Below the pieces are notes generated by a model. It was not told where the DNA came from, searched no databases, and saw nothing but the letters and a program-made list of their open reading frames with translations. DNA of 64,000 nt. Source: Mesorhizobium tianshanense (lineage in GTDB: Bacteria; Pseudomonadota; Alphaproteobacteria; Rhizobiales; Rhizobiaceae). Positions 7,909 through 16,475 of this stretch are shown here, piece after piece. The translations under genes were made by a program, and so were the position numbers. The DNA is taken from NCBI RefSeq assembly GCF_007830515.1, contig NZ_VLKT01000028.1:1-64000 (forward strand), given 5' to 3'. The first letter of the stretch is position 1. Each line of letters begins with the position of its first letter.

Positions 7909-10362
7909 CTAAGCCCTGACCCTTTCGCCCGCCGGGTCGTAAAGCGGCTCGAAATGGATCTTTGCCGGCGTCCGTTCCATCGCCACCACCAGCTCGTAAT
8001 CGCCGGAGGCGAGGAATTCGTCGCTGACGCCATCGGCGTTGCGCACATAGCCGTAGCCGATGGCCTTGCCGACCGTGTAGCCATAGCCGCCGCTGGTCAG
8101 GTAGCCAACCGGCTCGTCGTTGCGCAGGATCGTCTCGCGCCCGAGCAGCACGATCTCGCGATCGTCGACCGTGAAGCCGGCAAAGCGCTTTTTCAGCGCG
8201 GCGCCGTCGAGCTTTTCAAGCGCCCGCCTGCCGACGAAATCCGTGTTCTTTCTGAGCTTCACCGCCCAGCCGAGGCCGGCCTCATGCGGCGTGTCGTTGG
8301 GCGTGATGTCGGAGCCCCAGGCGCGGTAGCCTTTTTCCAGCCGCAGCGATTCCAGCGCCCGGTAGCCGACCGGGCGGATGCCGTGCTTCTCGCCCGCCGC
8401 CATCAGCGCGTCGAAGACCTCGCCGGTTGCCGCGATCGGCACATGCAGCTCCCAGCCGAGTTCGCCGACATAGGTAACGCGCAGCGCCCGGATTGTGTGG
8501 CCGGCGATGGCGATTTCCCGAACATGTCCGAACGGGAAAGCGGTGTTCGACACATCCGCATCGGTCACCACAGCCAGCACGTCGCGGGCACGCGGCCCCA
8601 TCAGCGACAGCGTGCCGAAATCCTCGGTGACGTCGGTCGGCGTCACGTCGAGTTCCTTGCCGACATGGTCGCCGATCCACGAGAAATCATGCGTGCGGAA
8701 ACCAGTGCCGGTGACGATGTAGAATGTTTCCTCAGCCAGCCGCGCCACGGTCAGGTCGGCCTCGATGCCACCTCGCGTGTTGAGAAGCTGTGTGTAGGTC
8801 AGCCGGCCGACCGGCTTGTTGATGTCGTTGGCGCAGATCCAGTCGAGTGCTTTCAGCGCGTCCGCGCCGCGCAGTTCATATTTGGCAAAGGACGACTGGT
8901 CGAAGATGCCGACGTTCTCGCGCACGTGCCGGTGTTCGTCGCCGACCGGCGAGAACCAGTTCTGCCGGTCCATCGAATAGATGTCCTTCGGCTCGGCACC
9001 CTCGGGCGCGAACCAGTTCGGCCGCTCCCAACCGAGCTTCGAGCCGAACACGGCGCGGTGCTTTTGCAGCCGTTGATAGAGCGGTGACACGATCCGCGGC
9101 CGGCCCGTGGCATATTCCTCATGCGGGAAGCCGATCGTGTAGTGCTTGCCATAGGCTTCCAGCGTGCGGTCGCGAACCCATTGCCGGTCGCGGTGCAGGT
9201 CGCAAAAGCGTCTGATATCGACCACCCACAGGTCGAGCGGCGCCTCGCCGTCGACCACCCATTGCGCCAGCACCCAGCCGGCGCCGCCGCCCGATGCGAT
9301 GCCGAAGGCGTTGAAGCCGGCGCCGACGAACATGTTGGCGCATTCGGGTGCCACGCCGAGAATGAAATTGCCGTCCGGCGTGAAACTCTCCGGCCCGTTG
9401 ATCATCTGCTTGACGCCGACGGTTTCGAGCGCCGGAACCCGCGCGATCGCCTGGTTCATATGCTGCTCGAAATGATCGTAATCGTCGTCGAACAGCCGGA
9501 ACTCCCAGTCATCAGGAACATCGCCCCCGGGAAGATCGGTCGTCCAGGCTTGCGGGTTCGGCTCATAACCGCCCATCACCAGCCCGCCGACCTCCTCCTT
9601 GAAATAAGTGCGGCGGTCGGGGTCACGGATCGTCGGCGCATCGGTCGCCAACCCGTCGATCTTTTCGGTGATGATGTACTGGTGCTTGACCGGCTGCAGC
9701 GGCACGTTGATGCCGGCCAGCGCCCCCACCTGCCGCGCCCATTGCCCGGCGCAGTTCACCACCTTGTCGCAGGCGATATCGCCCTTGTTGGTCTTCACCG
9801 CGGTGATGCGGCCATCCTTCATCTCAAAGCCGGCGACGCGTACCTCCTCGAACAGCCTGGCGCCATGCATGCGCGCGCCCTTGGCCAGCGACTGCGTGAT
9901 GTCGGAAGGGCTTGCCTGGCCGTCGGTCGGCAGCCAGCTGGCGCCGACGAGATCGCCGGTTTCCAGCAGCGGCCACATTGTCTTGACCTCGGCCGGGGAC
10001 AGCAACTGCATGTCCATGCCGAAGCTTTTCGCCGTCGTCGCCAGCCTCTTGTACTCGATCCAGCGGTCGGCATTGTTGGCGAGCCTGAGGCACCCGGTCA
10101 TCTTCCAGCCGGTGGCCAGCCCGGTTTCGGCTTCCAGCCCCTTGTAGAGATCGACCGAATATTTGAGCACGCGGGTGATGGAGGCCGACGAGCGCAACTG
10201 TCCGACCAGCCCCGCCGCATGCCAGGTGGAGCCCGAAGTCAGCTTGCCCTGCTCCAAAAGCACGACATCGGCCTTGTGGTCACGCGCCAGATGATAGGCC
10301 GTCGAACAGCCGATGATGCCGCCGCCGATGACGACGATCTCGGCATGGGCGGGCAATGTCAT
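7909..10362 (-). CDS. FAD-dependent oxidoreductase, dimethylglycine/sarcosine dehydrogenase family
   Basis: This is an 817-residue two-part enzyme. Residues 1-400 form a DAO-type FAD domain starting with the dinucleotide motif VVIGGGIIGCSTAYHLA, with STWHAAGLVGQLRSS nearby as in dimethylglycine and sarcosine dehydrogenases. The second half is a GcvT-like folate-binding domain (NVGIFDQSSFAKYEL, GELGWELHVP, then YRALESLRLEKGYRAWG). Known members oxidise N-methyl groups and pass the carbon to tetrahydrofolate as methylene-THF. Its ATG overlaps the stop of the upstream kinase-like gene (ATGA), so the two are translationally coupled. The substrate is probably a methylated amine, but this is inferred from family and context. 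Confidence 0.9.
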   Translation of the reverse strand: MTLPAHAEIVVIGGGIIGCSTAYHLARDHKADVVLLEQGKLTSGSTWHAAGLVGQLRSSASITRVLKYSVDLYKGLEAETGLATGWKMTGCLRLANNADRWIEYKRLATTAKSFGMDMQLLSPAEVKTMWPLLETGDLVGASWLPTDGQASPSDITQSLAKGARMHGARLFEEVRVAGFEMKDGRITAVKTNKGDIACDKVVNCAGQWARQVGALAGINVPLQPVKHQYIITEKIDGLATDAPTIRDPDRRTYFKEEVGGLVMGGYEPNPQAWTTDLPGGDVPDDWEFRLFDDDYDHFEQHMNQAIARVPALETVGVKQMINGPESFTPDGNFILGVAPECANMFVGAGFNAFGIASGGGAGWVLAQWVVDGEAPLDLWVVDIRRFCDLHRDRQWVRDRTLEAYGKHYTIGFPHEEYATGRPRIVSPLYQRLQKHRAVFGSKLGWERPNWFAPEGAEPKDIYSMDRQNWFSPVGDEHRHVRENVGIFDQSSFAKYELRGADALKALDWICANDINKPVGRLTYTQLLNTRGGIEADLTVARLAEETFYIVTGTGFRTHDFSWIGDHVGKELDVTPTDVTEDFGTLSLMGPRARDVLAVVTDADVSNTAFPFGHVREIAIAGHTIRALRVTYVGELGWELHVPIAATGEVFDALMAAGEKHGIRPVGYRALESLRLEKGYRAWGSDITPNDTPHEAGLGWAVKLRKNTDFVGRRALEKLDGAALKKRFAGFTVDDREIVLLGRETILRNDEPVGYLTSGGYGYTVGKAIGYGYVRNADGVSDEFLASGDYELVVAMERTPAKIHFEPLYDPAGERVRA

Positions 10363-11243
10363 GATTTCTGTCCGTACTTTGTTCTGTAGTTTTCCAGCGC
10401 GGCTTGCAGCCGCGTCAGGTTGTCGTCGGTATAGGCGACGTAGTCGATGCCGGGCGCGTCGAGATAAAGTTCGGAAACCATGCTCCACATCGCCTCGCGC
10501 AGCAGCGATGCGCATTGCATGGCCGCGTGCGAACGGCGGATCGCCTGGTCCGGCTCCTTCATGAAATAGGCGGTCAGGAAGGCGAAGGACTCCTCGTCGC
10601 TCATGCTGGCGTTCGAGGCGACGCCGGCGAGGTCGAACATCGCCGTGTTGAAGCCGGCATATTCGAAATCGATAAGCCACAGCCTGTGGCCGTCGTCGAG
10701 AATATTAGCCGGCAAGAGATCATTGTGGCCGAAGACGATTGGCAGCAGTTTCTGCGCCCGTTCGAGCTCGTCCGCCAGAGCCAACAGGCGTGGCAACTCG
10801 CTTCGCTTGCGGCTGCTGCCTTCCTCGAGCGTGCGTGCATAGTCGCGGATGACATGGAACACCCAGAACATGAAGCCGGCGCCGGAGACATGATTGGGCA
10901 TCTCCCGATGGAAGCCGCGCATCAGGGCGGCGACGCGGCCGATATTGGCGCGCACGTCTTCCGCGACATAGGTCTTGGCGCCGAGAAATTCCGTCACCAG
11001 GATGCCGGGCTCGGAATAGCGGACCGCCGGCGCGAAGCCGGCGGCGTGCGCCGCTCGCGCGGTCATCACCTCGCGCTCGCGAAAGACGTGGTGGAACGGA
11101 AAGTCCTGGCCGAAGCGCACGACATGCCGCCCGGCCGCGTCCTCGACCAGATAGTTGGCGTTGCTCAGGCCGCCCGGCAGCGGCTCGATTTCGACGCTGC
11201 CGGTCCAGCAGGGCAGGGCGCGGATGCGGTCTTCAGCAGTCAC
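10359..11243 (-). CDS. Choline kinase / APH-family phosphotransferase
   Basis: This 294-residue cytoplasmic kinase-like protein carries the catalytic loop FGHNDLLPANIL and the metal-binding LIDFEYAG, in the order and spacing of LicA/choline kinases. An N-terminal PLPGGLSNANYLV nucleotide loop is also present. Likely substrates are choline, ethanolamine or a similar amino alcohol. The frame is open far upstream, but GTG at 11243 with GAGGG about eight bases ahead gives the natural N-terminus. It is the first gene of a two-gene operon with the methylamine-type flavoprotein, which suggests that phosphorylation and demethylation act in one catabolic route. The divergent DeoR gene is the obvious candidate regulator. 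Confidence 0.85.
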   Translation of the reverse strand: MTAEDRIRALPCWTGSVEIEPLPGGLSNANYLVEDAAGRHVVRFGQDFPFHHVFREREVMTARAAHAAGFAPAVRYSEPGILVTEFLGAKTYVAEDVRANIGRVAALMRGFHREMPNHVSGAGFMFWVFHVIRDYARTLEEGSSRKRSELPRLLALADELERAQKLLPIVFGHNDLLPANILDDGHRLWLIDFEYAGFNTAMFDLAGVASNASMSDEESFAFLTAYFMKEPDQAIRRSHAAMQCASLLREAMWSMVSELYLDAPGIDYVAYTDDNLTRLQAALENYRTKYGQKS

Positions 11244-11678
11244 AAATTCATCCCTCGTCTGGCAGATATCAAGACGCCACGGAGGACACAAAGATGGCGG
11301 TCGGCAGGAGGGAGCAATGCGAAAGTCTCGTCGGTGCGGGACGCCAGGATTGGTATCCCGCACCGCACCGACGAGCCCCTGTGCCGGGTTCTTTGACGCC
11401 GGCATCCGCCCCCGCGGATTCGAAAAAATCCTTTTCCCTTGCGCCAGACGATTTTCCAGACGTTCGGGCAGGTAAATTCTGGTGCGGCTCTGCCATCATT
11501 CTCTCGTGGCCGTTCCGAGCCTGTCACCAAGCCAGTGTCCTGCCATCTGACTTGGCTTGTCAACGAAAATTTGTGGCTTTTTCTGTCGTTTTGCCCGAAA
11601 TCGCAAGGATTTCTTGTAAGCTGTGGCAGATTTGCCTTAGAAGCGGTCAGCGGCGCAACAATCCGATGGCGAAACCCG
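11244..11678. other. Divergent intergenic region with a long imperfect hairpin
   Basis: These 435 bases separate the kinase-like gene and the DeoR gene and hold no convincing ORF. A 15-base arm at 11327-11341 (CTCGTCGGTGCGGGA) pairs with 11356-11375, where the sequence CACCG is duplicated and makes a five-base bulge. The half nearest DeoR (11550-11640) is AT-richer and contains repeated CGAAA/TTTCG-type blocks, so the promoters are most likely there. Confidence 0.5.
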
Positions 11679-12455
11679 ATGATCCATTCGAAGCGGCATG
11701 GCGAAATCCTGCGTCTCCTGCAGGAGGAGGGCACCGTCACCATCGCCAGCCTGGCCAACCGGCTGGGCGTCTCGCTCGAGACCGTGCGCCGCGACGTCAA
11801 GCCGCTGACCAGTGACGGTTCGATCCTGAAGATGCATGGCGCCGTCGGCCTGCCCTCGATGGCCGGCGAGGCGCCGTTCGAGCGGCGCATGCGCGAGAAT
11901 GCCGACGCCAAGCGCGCCATCGCCCGCATGGTTGCCGCGACCATCCGCGACGGTGAATCGGTTATGCTCGACACCGGCACCACTACCTCTTTCCTGGCCC
12001 GCGAACTGCTCGGCCACCGGCGGCTGACGGTGGTCACCAACTCCTCCGACATTGCCCGCACGCTGGCCACGGTCAACGGCAACAAGGTCTACATGGCCGG
12101 CGGCGAGTTGCGCAGCGATTCGGGCGCCGCCTTCGGCGTCTCGGCCATCGAATTCGTCAGCCGGTTTTCCGTCAACCATGCGGTGATCTCCACCGGCGCG
12201 GTCGATGCCGTCACGGGCGTCATGGACTATGATCTGGAGGAGGCGGAATTCGCCCGCATGGTGCTGTCGCGCGGCCAGCGTACGCTTGTCATCACCGACC
12301 ACACCAAATTCGGCCGCCAGGGCCTAGTCCAGGTCTGCGGCTTCGACGGTTTTTCCGAACTTTCCACCGACCGGCCGCCGCCGCGCGACATCGCCGCCGC
12401 CCTTGCCGAGTCCGGCGCACGGCTCAGCATTGCCGGCGACGAGAGCGGGATATAA
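11679..12455 (+). CDS. DeoR-family transcriptional regulator
   Basis: This 258-residue repressor has an N-terminal helix-turn-helix (HGEILRLLQEEGTVTIASLA, then GVSLETVRRDVKPL) and the DeoR sensor domain. The sensor domain contains VMLDTGTTTSFLA, VVTNSSDIA and AFVITDHTKFG-like elements (here TLVITDHTKFG), which bind phosphorylated sugars or related effectors. The ATG at 11679 gives the normal DeoR start. The long upstream extension of the frame is non-coding. Being divergent from the kinase/flavoprotein operon, it probably controls that operon, perhaps with the kinase product as inducer. That link is inference. Confidence 0.9.
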   Translation: MIHSKRHGEILRLLQEEGTVTIASLANRLGVSLETVRRDVKPLTSDGSILKMHGAVGLPSMAGEAPFERRMRENADAKRAIARMVAATIRDGESVMLDTGTTTSFLARELLGHRRLTVVTNSSDIARTLATVNGNKVYMAGGELRSDSGAAFGVSAIEFVSRFSVNHAVISTGAVDAVTGVMDYDLEEAEFARMVLSRGQRTLVITDHTKFGRQGLVQVCGFDGFSELSTDRPPPRDIAAALAESGARLSIAGDESGI

Positions 12456-12582
12456 AGCGCGTCGCGTTTGAACGAACGAATGCGATGCGCTTTAGCTTCT
12501 TGTTCTATGCGTGTCGCTATCGCAAAACCGCCACGCACCCTCGGTTCAAGACCGAGGGCATGCTTTTGGGCGACAGCATTAA
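12456..12582. repeat. Dispersed repeat family B, copy 1
   Basis: It starts with an AAAGCGCGTCGCGTT / AATGCGATGCGCTTT stem just after the DeoR stop, then ATGCGTGTCGCTATC, CAAAACCGC, an 8-bp hairpin CCCTCGGT-TCAAG-ACCGAGGG (12538-12558) followed by CATGCTTTT, and ends GGCGACAGCATTA. The last bases contain the TAA stop of the reverse-strand trxB-like gene. The same modules, without the CCCTCGGT insertion, recur at 47101-47180. In this position it lies between convergent genes and may end both transcripts. Confidence 0.72.
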
Positions 12583-13499
12583 CCGAAAACAAGCGATTGG
12601 TGGGCGCATATGCCCGCGAAGGCGCCGCCTGATACGGCGAAGGCAATGTTGTGCATCGATCGTGCCGCATCTCCGGCGGCATAGACACCGGGGACCGTCG
12701 TCTGCTGGCGGTCGTCGACGGTGATCACCGGGCCGAGAAGACCTTCCGTGAAGCCGCAGCCGAGCTGTTCGGCAACCGGACTCGCCATGGTGTTGCGCGG
12801 TGCGGTGAACAGTGCCTTGACGCCGGCTTTGCGGCCGTCTTCGAGCCTGACGGTCAGTCCGCCCGAACCATCCTTTTCCAGTTCGGCCACGCCGGCCGGC
12901 TCAAGCCGCACATTCCGCCTTTCCAGCGCAAGCATTTGTTCCGCGTCGGGCTCGAACATGCCGTTTGCGAACAGCGTGACGTCGCCCCAGTCGGCGATCA
13001 GCTGCGCCTGATGCACCGACATCGGCCCGGTTGCGAGCACGCCAAGCGGACCGCCGGCCACCTCGTAGCCATGGCAATAAGGACAATGCAGCACGCTCTT
13101 TCCCCAATGCTCGGCAAGCCCGGGGACATCCGGCAGGATATCGCGCACGCCGGTGGCAAGAACCAGCCGCGCCGCGCCGAATGTTTCGCCGCGCTCCGTG
13201 GTGATCTCGAAGCCGGAACCGGCGGCAACGGCCTTGTCCGCCAATCCGGCGACGAGCTTGGCCGTCGGATAGGCCAGCAGCAGCTGCCGTCTTGCGTCGT
13301 CCAGGATTGCGCCGGGCGTGCGCCCGTCCTGTCCGAGGAAACCGTGCGAATGCTCGGCGAAACGGTTGCGCGGCTGGCCCGCGTCGATCACCAGGACGTT
13401 GCGCCGGGCCCGCGCTGCCTGGACGGCTGCGGACAGGCCGGCAAAGCTGCCGCCCACGACAATTAGATCATACTGCGTAACTGACAGATCATACTGCAT
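12579..13499 (-). CDS. Thioredoxin reductase-like FAD/NAD(P) oxidoreductase
   Basis: This 306-residue cytoplasmic flavoprotein has an N-terminal FAD motif (DLIVVGGSFAGLSAA), a redox pair CPYC at Cys139-Cys142 followed by HGYE, and a C-terminal FAD motif GVYAAGDAA. The NADPH domain lacks a textbook GxGxxA loop (it reads GPLGVLATGPMS). The CPYC-HGYE form is found in thioredoxin-reductase-like proteins of unknown partner. The 5' end carries a 21-bp tandem duplication (AGATCATACTGC at 13465-13476 and 13486-13497), so the protein begins MQYDLSV-TQYDLIV. The inner copy probably marks the ancestral start. It overlaps the upstream Rrf2 gene by 11 bases, so co-expression with it is likely. Confidence 0.88.
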   Translation of the reverse strand: MQYDLSVTQYDLIVVGGSFAGLSAAVQAARARRNVLVIDAGQPRNRFAEHSHGFLGQDGRTPGAILDDARRQLLLAYPTAKLVAGLADKAVAAGSGFEITTERGETFGAARLVLATGVRDILPDVPGLAEHWGKSVLHCPYCHGYEVAGGPLGVLATGPMSVHQAQLIADWGDVTLFANGMFEPDAEQMLALERRNVRLEPAGVAELEKDGSGGLTVRLEDGRKAGVKALFTAPRNTMASPVAEQLGCGFTEGLLGPVITVDDRQQTTVPGVYAAGDAARSMHNIAFAVSGGAFAGICAHQSLVFG

Positions 13500-13938
13500 G
13501 GCTGGTCACTCCAATCAGTTCGTAACGGCGGCGGAAATCGGCGGCGAGATCGGCAAGCGTGATGCGGCTGAGTTTTTCCGCCAGCAGCCTTTCGGCCTCG
13601 ACGCGAAAATCATCGAGCGCCGCCATCACCGCTTGTTCGACAAGGCAGCCGGGGCTTTCCGGCTCGGTGCTGAACGGCAGCAGCGTTTCGCCAAGCGCGG
13701 CGCTGATCTCGGCCAGCGAAATTTTCTCGGGCGCACGGCCAAGCTGCCAGCCGCCGCCATGGCCGCGCGACGAGGTGACGATGCCGGCGTCGCGCAAGCC
13801 GGCGATGGTCCGGCGGACCACGACCGGGTTGGTGTGGATGAATGTGGCGAGTTGCTCGGAGGTCAGCGCGTGTTCCTGTGTCTCGGTCATGTGGACGAGA
13901 ATGTGCAGGGTCGAGGACAGTCTGCTGTTTCGTTTCAT
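13489..13938 (-). CDS. Rrf2-family transcriptional regulator
   Basis: This 149-residue DNA-binding protein has a winged helix (LTSEQLATFI, then NPVVVRRTIAGLRDAGIV) and the wing SRGHGGGWQLGR typical of Rrf2 proteins. Only one Cys is present, in PGCLVEQA. The three-Cys iron-sulphur cluster of IscR or NsrR is therefore absent, and a YwnA-like or single-thiol sensor is more likely. It overlaps the flavoprotein gene downstream. A palindrome abuts its start codon, which argues for autoregulation. Control of the flavoprotein by a redox or electrophile signal is inference. Confidence 0.88.
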   Translation of the reverse strand: MKRNSRLSSTLHILVHMTETQEHALTSEQLATFIHTNPVVVRRTIAGLRDAGIVTSSRGHGGGWQLGRAPEKISLAEISAALGETLLPFSTEPESPGCLVEQAVMAALDDFRVEAERLLAEKLSRITLADLAADFRRRYELIGVTSHAV

Positions 13939-13955
13939 GTAACTTAGTTAGTTAC
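13939..13955. promoter_or_regulatory. Probable Rrf2 operator
   Basis: GTAACT at 13939-13944 and AGTTAC at 13950-13955 form 6-bp inverted arms around a TAGTT spacer, directly upstream of the Rrf2 ATG (13938). The site is AT-rich against a GC-rich background and so placed that a bound regulator would block its own transcription or translation start. Confidence 0.6.
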
Positions 13956-14026
13956 GAGTCTTGCGATCGTCAAGTGATGTCGATCGCCCACTTCCCAGCG
14001 CCGCCTCCGCCGTGTTTAGTCCGGCG

Positions 14027-14953
14027 ATGGCCTTCACCATCCGCCAGCTGCAGTTCTTCATCGCCGTCGCCGAGCAAGGCACGGTATCGGGCGCCGCGCA
14101 GAACCTGTCGATCTCGCAATCGTCGGTCACCGAGGCGATCAAGGAGCTTGAGAGCGATCTCGGCGTCGAACTGTTCGAGCGCCACCCGCGTGGCCTTAAC
14201 ATCACCCACAAGGGTCACCAGTTCCTGCGTCACGCGACCAAGATCCTTGCCGACGTTTCCGACGCGCGCCGCGCCTTCTTCGGCGATCAGGCGGTGGCAG
14301 GCGGCCGGCTCCAGCTCGGCGTCACCTCGCTGGTAGCCGGTTATGTGCTGTCGGACCTTCTCGCCCGCTACCGCCGCGCCTATCCCGGCGTCGAAATCTC
14401 GGCCATCGAGGACAATGGCGACTACCTCGAGCATCTCTTGATCGGCGGCAAGCTCGACATCGCCGTCATGGTCACCTCGAACCTGCGCGACCGCACCGCG
14501 CTGCAGTCGGAAATCCTCGAAGTCTCGGCCTACCGGCTGTGGCTGCCGCTCGGCCATCCGCTGGCCGGCGCCGATATCATCGGCATAGGCGACATCGCCT
14601 CGGAGCCGCTGATCATGCTGACCGTCGACGAGATCGAGGAGAATACCGGAAAACTGCTGGCGGCGATCGGCGCCAAGCCGCATGTCGCCTTCCGCACCCG
14701 CTCGGTCGAAGCGGTGCGCAGCCTCGTCGCCACCGGCGCCGGCGTGGCGCTGTTGCCCGACCTCGTCTACCGGCCGTGGTCGCTGGAAGGTGACCGCATC
14801 GAATCGCGCGATATTTCGGGCTCCTTGCCGGTGGTCCAGGTCGGCATGGTCTGGCGCCGTGGCTCCGGCCTGCCGCAGGCCGCGCGCGACTTCATCGGCC
14901 TTGCCCAGTCGCAGCGCATGGTCCGTCAGCGGCCGGAGAAGATTGGCCGCTGA
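14027..14953 (+). CDS. LysR-family transcriptional regulator
   Basis: This 308-residue protein has an N-terminal LysR helix-turn-helix (QLQFFIAVAEQGTVSGAAQNL, then SQSSVTEAIKELE) and a two-lobed effector domain. The effector domain includes GRLQLGVTSLVAGYVLSDLL and ATGAGVALLPDLVYRPW. The ATG at 14027 gives the usual MAFTIRQLQFF beginning. It lies 134 bases upstream of, and on the same strand as, the polyamine ABC operon, which it probably activates. The inducer may be putrescine, spermidine or a breakdown product. It is divergent from Rrf2 across a short region shared with the Rrf2 operator. Confidence 0.9.
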   Translation: MAFTIRQLQFFIAVAEQGTVSGAAQNLSISQSSVTEAIKELESDLGVELFERHPRGLNITHKGHQFLRHATKILADVSDARRAFFGDQAVAGGRLQLGVTSLVAGYVLSDLLARYRRAYPGVEISAIEDNGDYLEHLLIGGKLDIAVMVTSNLRDRTALQSEILEVSAYRLWLPLGHPLAGADIIGIGDIASEPLIMLTVDEIEENTGKLLAAIGAKPHVAFRTRSVEAVRSLVATGAGVALLPDLVYRPWSLEGDRIESRDISGSLPVVQVGMVWRRGSGLPQAARDFIGLAQSQRMVRQRPEKIGR

Positions 14954-15087
14954 CCTATCGGAAAAACCGATATCGCCTTTCTGATAAATGAATTTGCGAA
15001 ACCGGAAGTTTCACAGCACCTTGACCATCAGGGACCAAAGCCGCCGCGAGAGTGCGGCCCCTTATGCGCCAAAATGGGAGATCGACG

Positions 15088-16260
15088 ATGAATTCATTCC
15101 TGAAGTCATGCACTGCCCTGAAGTCTTGCACTGCATTCACAGTCGCGCTTGCCTTCTCCGGCCAGGCCATCGCCCAGGTCACGGAACTCGGCAAGGGCGA
15201 AGGCCAGGTCAACATTGTCGCTTGGCCCGGCTATATCGAGCGCGGCGAGACCGACAAGGGCTACGACTGGGTGACGTCCTTCGAGAAGGACACAGGCTGC
15301 AAGGTCAACATCAAGACCGCCAACACCTCCGACGAGATGGTCGCGCTGATGAATGAGGGCGGCTTCGACCTCGTCACCGCCTCCGGCGATGCCTCGCTGC
15401 GCCTCGTCGCCGGCAAGCGCGTCCAGCCGATCAACACCGATCTCATCCCGAGCTGGAAGACGATCGACGATCGCCTGAAGGATGCCCCATGGTTCACGGT
15501 CGGCGGCGCCCATTACGGCGTCCCCTACCAGTGGGGGCCGAACGTGCTGATGTACAACACCGAGGTGTTCAAGGAAGCGCCGAAGAGCTGGAACGTCGTC
15601 TTCGAGGAGATGACCTTGCCTGACGGCAAGTCGAACAAGGGCCGCGTCCAGGCCTATGACGGGCCGATCCACATTGCCGATGCCGCCAATTATCTGATGG
15701 CCCACAAGCCGGAACTCGGCATCAAGGACCCCTATGAGCTGACCGAGGACCAGTACAAGGCCGCCCTCGATCTCTTGCGCGTCCAGCGCACGCTGGTCGG
15801 ACGCTACTGGCATGACGCCGCCATCCAGGTAGACGATTTCCAGAATGAGGGCGTTGTCGCCTCCGGTTCATGGCCCTACCAGGTCAACACGCTGGTCGCC
15901 GCCAAGAAGCCGGTCGCCTCGACCATTCCCGAGGAAGGCGTCACCGGCTGGGCCGACACCACCATGATGGAGGCCGACGCGGCCCACCCGAACTGCGCCT
16001 ATATGTGGATGGAGCACTCGCTGTCGCCGAAAGTGCAGGGCGATGTCTCCGCCTGGTTCGGTTCGCTGCCGGTGGTGCCCGCCGCCTGCAAGGGCAACGA
16101 ACTGCTCGGCGACGAAGGCTGCAAGACCAACGGCTACGGCAATTTCGACAAGATCAAGTTCTGGAAGACGCCAGTATCGAAATGCGCCACCCAGAACGAC
16201 CAATGCGTGCCTTACTATCGCTGGGTGTCGGATTACATCGGCGTCATCGGCGGGCGGTGA
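15088..16260 (+). CDS. Polyamine-type ABC transporter, periplasmic binding protein
   Basis: This 390-residue protein has a signal peptide ending near AFSGQAIAQ and a mature domain (VNIVAWPGYIERGETDKG, DLVTASGDASLRL, GVPYQWGPNVLMYNT) of the PotD/PotF spermidine/putrescine class. The start at 15088 follows GGGAG. An 18-bp tandem duplication (15100-15117 and 15118-15135, two differences) puts LKSCTA twice in the signal region, leaving two extra Cys residues there. The mature protein has several Cys near the C-terminus (AACKGNELLGDEGCKT, SKCATQNDQC) that could make disulfides. It is the first gene of the operon with ATPase, two permeases and an aldehyde dehydrogenase. Confidence 0.9.
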   Translation: MNSFLKSCTALKSCTAFTVALAFSGQAIAQVTELGKGEGQVNIVAWPGYIERGETDKGYDWVTSFEKDTGCKVNIKTANTSDEMVALMNEGGFDLVTASGDASLRLVAGKRVQPINTDLIPSWKTIDDRLKDAPWFTVGGAHYGVPYQWGPNVLMYNTEVFKEAPKSWNVVFEEMTLPDGKSNKGRVQAYDGPIHIADAANYLMAHKPELGIKDPYELTEDQYKAALDLLRVQRTLVGRYWHDAAIQVDDFQNEGVVASGSWPYQVNTLVAAKKPVASTIPEEGVTGWADTTMMEADAAHPNCAYMWMEHSLSPKVQGDVSAWFGSLPVVPAACKGNELLGDEGCKTNGYGNFDKIKFWKTPVSKCATQNDQCVPYYRWVSDYIGVIGGR

Positions 16261-16261
16261 G

Positions 16262-16395
16262 CTCCCTTACCCTCTCCCTTGTGGGGAGGGTCGACGCGTA
16301 GCGTCGGGGTGGGGGTCCGCTCGGCAGTTCCTGCTGAATCACCCCCACCCGCGGCTTCGCCGCGGCCTCCTCGCAAGGGGGGAGGTAGGGCGTCA
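16262..16395. repeat. Palindromic intergenic repeat inside the polyamine operon
   Basis: The block begins CTCCCTTACCCTCTCCC and ends with a complementary GGGGGGAGGTAGGG, with GGGGTGGGGGT and ACCCCCACCC paired inside and a GCGGCTTCGCCGC hairpin. It is a mosaic palindromic element of the same general type as those at 2949 and 34262. It sits between the binding-protein and ATPase genes and could stabilise the upstream message. Confidence 0.65.
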
Positions 16396-16475
16396 CGCAG
16401 TTCGTGGCCCCGCCCGCAGTCCGTGGCGGCGCTGACGATGTCAACAAAATCAAACCGGCTAAAGACTGACAGCCC

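Noticed and set aside
9121..10389. Plus-strand open frame opposite the FAD oxidoreductase
   Set aside because: It lies wholly inside a well-supported gene and has no domain, ribosome site or operon context.
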